From contig CAYSEU010000008.1 in assembly GCA_964430365.1 (NCBI GenBank), positions 1-22,449 on the forward strand: a stretch of DNA of 22,449 nt, written 5' to 3'. The position numbers and the translations under genes are program-made. Of the stretch, positions 22,401 through 22,449 are shown piece by piece. Every line of letters starts with the position of its first letter. The stretch's first letter is position 1. Origin of the DNA: JAVEVH01 sp964430365 (GTDB lineage Bacteria; Patescibacteriota; Dojkabacteria; SC72). A model generated the notes under the pieces. That model saw nothing but the letters and a program-made list of their open reading frames with translations. It was not told the DNA's origin and searched no databases.

Positions 22401-22449
22401 TAGGAGCTTCAGAGAAGATATTTTCAGGAGGATACTCTGTATCTTCAGA
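16481..22449 (+). CDS. Giant secreted LamG/DUF2341 lectin-like surface protein, open at the window end
   Basis: The frame from the ATG at 16481 stays open to the last base: 1989 complete codons, C-terminus outside. Residues 8-18 are basic (KKLQKRKIKKK) and 20-37 hydrophobic, then IFALDE, forming a signal peptide or anchor. About 83-195 resembles DUF2341 (YKKSLEVKNIS, DDCDDLRVGY, YVLFYGN). LamG-like domains lie near 207-377 (YLSFDGIDDRIYLG, NDGNWHHFVL, GGIDEVYFYEKLL), 470-656 (GLTIEAWVYF, YTWTHIALTYSEDG, GGYIDEFRISKATR) and about 770-960 (GSVALWVTP). A module with LGSE, DERTGGSG, FDD, NPQNFVIAY and HGLFSTY occurs near 1070-1346 and again near 1564-1840. Between the copies, about 1368-1535, is a further lectin-like stretch, and another beta-rich domain ends the visible part. 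No catalytic motif is seen; glycan binding or host/cell adhesion is inferred. Confidence 0.9.
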   Translation, partial: MTAFESLKKLQKRKIKKKEIIFLSSLLFISFIIFGIVRIFALDESNWSIGDGGNTTLITGSSDSVVITASEVTLDSDNTWLGLDWNYKKSLEVKNISNIVLPQGDTVTVIVNTSELESVQDDCDDLRVGYVINNSVREIPRDIVLGSGSTSCLDSIDTRVSFKLVNELSNSTVEGYIEGDEVDSNYVLFYGNGSVGDTAVTAPGEKYLSFDGIDDRIYLGTTELPMTIGENALYSASFWVKVDSDFSYPEYAAILGSKSASAHYIYFPSTSTIKFGNYNLETTVGASLTWNIDPINDGNWHHFVLQEDAINDSVEIFQDGVSKGLRVFENVSDRSYWYIGGQSAVVTTDQFFKGGIDEVYFYEKLLTEAEVLDLYKGMLIDEGLFSAYSFEEDEGQEIIDVSGNNHNKYLGDDISVEDLDPTRVKNGTFVYNVDSTNSTLACPLNGSSTCVDGDTPTIQTGAIRYSSGGSALEFGGGDSRHDYIKIPSSSSTGLPYTNGLTIEAWVYFKPQGTSDEVNFSGLWRMESDPYQGRVSCWIQYHKVNCTIGNGVSNITVASSTSIADYTWTHIALTYSEDGSVKIWQNGSLVGTSSLTGVVNPNSYILIGLENHYFNGGYIDEFRISKATRYLESFTPLQSSFNSDENTIALYHFDENGMDPRLSSIKTDLETTLGVSGNGVAYDASGNGNHGLVVGAVYTNNTPIGNSGVMSHEGVLLEEGTTNKVLNPSFENDIFDKYWSKGYENLDLGSSTFTAKMAKRNSEGPFAAGVMSQGHEWNLENKADRIDVSLGSLLADKFFPNFDNSQGSVALWVTPSWDGLEPTYRTLIGSYAASDFRIQKQPGFLVFKGNGTSMTVDISAWNAGETHLIIARWDEKSKNFGSNYLSLTVDGITSYGGTTDFTMGLINFDIGDYYGKNNANAIIEGLTIYRRVLYDGTYGTDIGNGNELEQIYNSGVGKDPTEITGSWDVVFCLPTDGSTGELTTTNQAWSMPHSSNLLGTGGFMMSDSADVDGWDNYSSNKIINDSFESNLDNWNYEQSYILRDEFNDNGPITLVDGVSTLTNNGVITPELGSELIPDPGMEGSLPGTWLTYSSPTITSVSDERTGGSGTYSVDIYANNYNSQMYRHLGTLGNWYSFSSYGKSVSGNSSKIEFQNSSNPYQGLGSSTVYDSDWSYRTITARSIGASLNLKFTVVPIGDEGRFDDASFKLLTLSSLFSTVSESTPNKIVSAGLTLTSSTQAGVVVNLDNAENPQNFVIAYHDGTNAYLEKNVNGTYTALINTAATYVEGAEIKVLKKGNVYKLVYNGIQIGSDQTISDASIVDNTLHGLFSTYSGNTFSNFKITTNLDGSLASDGVSERKVVDTRSLISISNGTINLPSGVGWGDPGVWYPVTTRDLGKVLVGKFNTSSISGEKMFGFDNDSSGFIDDQSHRLHIYNGNVNGTGGSTSFSANTDYYLAIVLRTSGAYYYIKGGEYENWELFSVNDLSTVTNLYPSFVTRNASQLISFKSISLLNSEWLPIPIAYDTFATGGSTNTESLGPDGQVTSSLEWSGGLKSDGKMSVIPTLGSEIVINGDMESGDPPTNWSQTNTTLGGEADERTGGSGLQALSIVNTTNAYNSSMQNVPTTIGTWYQLSAWGRKVTSNFTIRMNNGTSFNNSDTTWSQYFMSDRATSTTTAVYLGMGTMVAGVEARFDDVSVKPIATESLFSTVEALEDDVIVDVDVTLPETAPGGIVLNLDSAANPQNFVIAYYRRGNVDNKVYLEKSVNGVYTNLLSTAVTYVPGAKLRVIKEGTSYRVYYNNVLVDTEQTITDASIINNTRHGLFSTYEGNTFDNFSIFARGTDGEYNDIPAEDLLAIRSTAVSYDGASSVSLNTGSSNDKFTQTKSLENGYIYDLSVYAYTDGSAVSSSDLVLNYNNENIPTIYTDMGNGWYKLTGTFTGVSGSTEVGVNVMAEKSVYVDKMELSTGISNISSVDIGASEKIFSGGYSVSS
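19688..20519 (+). repeat. Surface-protein module, copy 1
   Basis: A roughly 275-residue module starting LGSELIPDPGMEG and ending GNTFSNFK. It has two parts: a carbohydrate-binding-like half (DERTGGSG, NWYSFSSYG, RFDDASFK) and a half with VVVNLDNAENPQNFVIAY and HGLFSTYSG. Its second half uses mostly AGT, TTA and GTA codons, whereas copy 2 does not. Confidence 0.8.
21170..22000 (+). repeat. Surface-protein module, copy 2
   Basis: The same module about 1.47-1.48 kb downstream: LGSEIVINGDMESG, DERTGGSG, TWYQLSAWG, ARFDDVSVK, IVLNLDSAANPQNFVIAY and HGLFSTYEGNTFDNF. The protein match is close, but the DNA is far more diverged because different synonymous codons are used (for example CTC and TCT where copy 1 has TTA and AGT). 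Confidence 0.8.

Noticed and set aside
16481..22449. GGT/AGT-rich stretches as tandem repeats or a CRISPR array
   Set aside because: The triplets are imperfect, stay in frame and encode Gly/Ser-rich linkers; there are no regularly spaced direct repeats with unique spacers.
1..22449. tRNA genes or insertion sequences
   Set aside because: No tRNA-like conserved TTCRANYC region with a matching cloverleaf, and no transposase motif or terminal inverted repeat, was found by eye.

Overview
The window reads as a low-GC genome segment from a Candidate Phyla Radiation (Patescibacteria) bacterium. The evidence is a long ribosomal-protein cluster with no uL30 (rpmD) gene between S5 and L15, AT-rich junctions almost without Shine-Dalgarno motifs, small genes packed on one strand, and a very large secreted lectin-like protein. 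The genetic code is standard: TGA acts as a stop and glycine is read from GGN codons. A lineage such as Dojkabacteria (WS6) or Katanobacteria (WWE3) is possible, but the sequence alone does not settle it.

Region 1 (1-9956) is the fused spc/alpha/L13-S9 ribosomal superoperon, all on the plus strand: rplN (3' end only), rplX, rplE, rpsN, rpsH, rplF, rplR, rpsE, rplO, secY, adk, then a 140-nt gap holding a strong sigma70-type promoter with repeated TTCAAAG half-sites, then infA, rpmJ (only 38 codons), rpsM, rpsK, rpsD, rpoA, rplQ, rplM and rpsI. Both rpmD and map are missing from their usual places. L24, S5 and L17 carry long lysine/arginine-rich tails.

Region 2 (9957-10202) is a short intergenic hub. 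It holds an inverted-repeat terminator, and on the minus strand a consensus promoter (TTGACA, 18 nt, TATAAT) pointing at a 25-codon lysine-rich ORF or small RNA. A plus-strand promoter for the next operon shares the same -35 bases.

Region 3 (10203-14493) is a four-gene plus-strand operon and the most unusual part of the window. It encodes an RNHCP zinc protein, a 722-residue protein with two radical-SAM/SPASM modules separated by a PqqD/RRE-like domain, a fold-type I PLP aminotransferase-like enzyme, and a YkgJ-type cysteine-cluster protein. The enzyme set resembles a peptide- or amino-acid-modifying pathway. Its substrate is not evident; the divergent 25-residue peptide is the only nearby candidate precursor and is speculative.

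Region 4 (14494-16400) contains a DUF4349 membrane protein, a ribbon-helix-helix/RelE-type toxin-antitoxin pair with a 10-bp operator palindrome at its promoter, and the RNase P RNA gene (rnpB), which appears to lack the P15-P18 region.

Region 5 (16401 to the window end) is one uninterrupted reading frame from 16481 that runs off the end (at least 1989 codons). It encodes a secreted or membrane-anchored giant protein with a DUF2341-like domain, several LamG/concanavalin-like domains and two copies of a roughly 275-residue carbohydrate-binding-like module. Its DNA alternates between two codon dialects, which suggests modular assembly by recombination.
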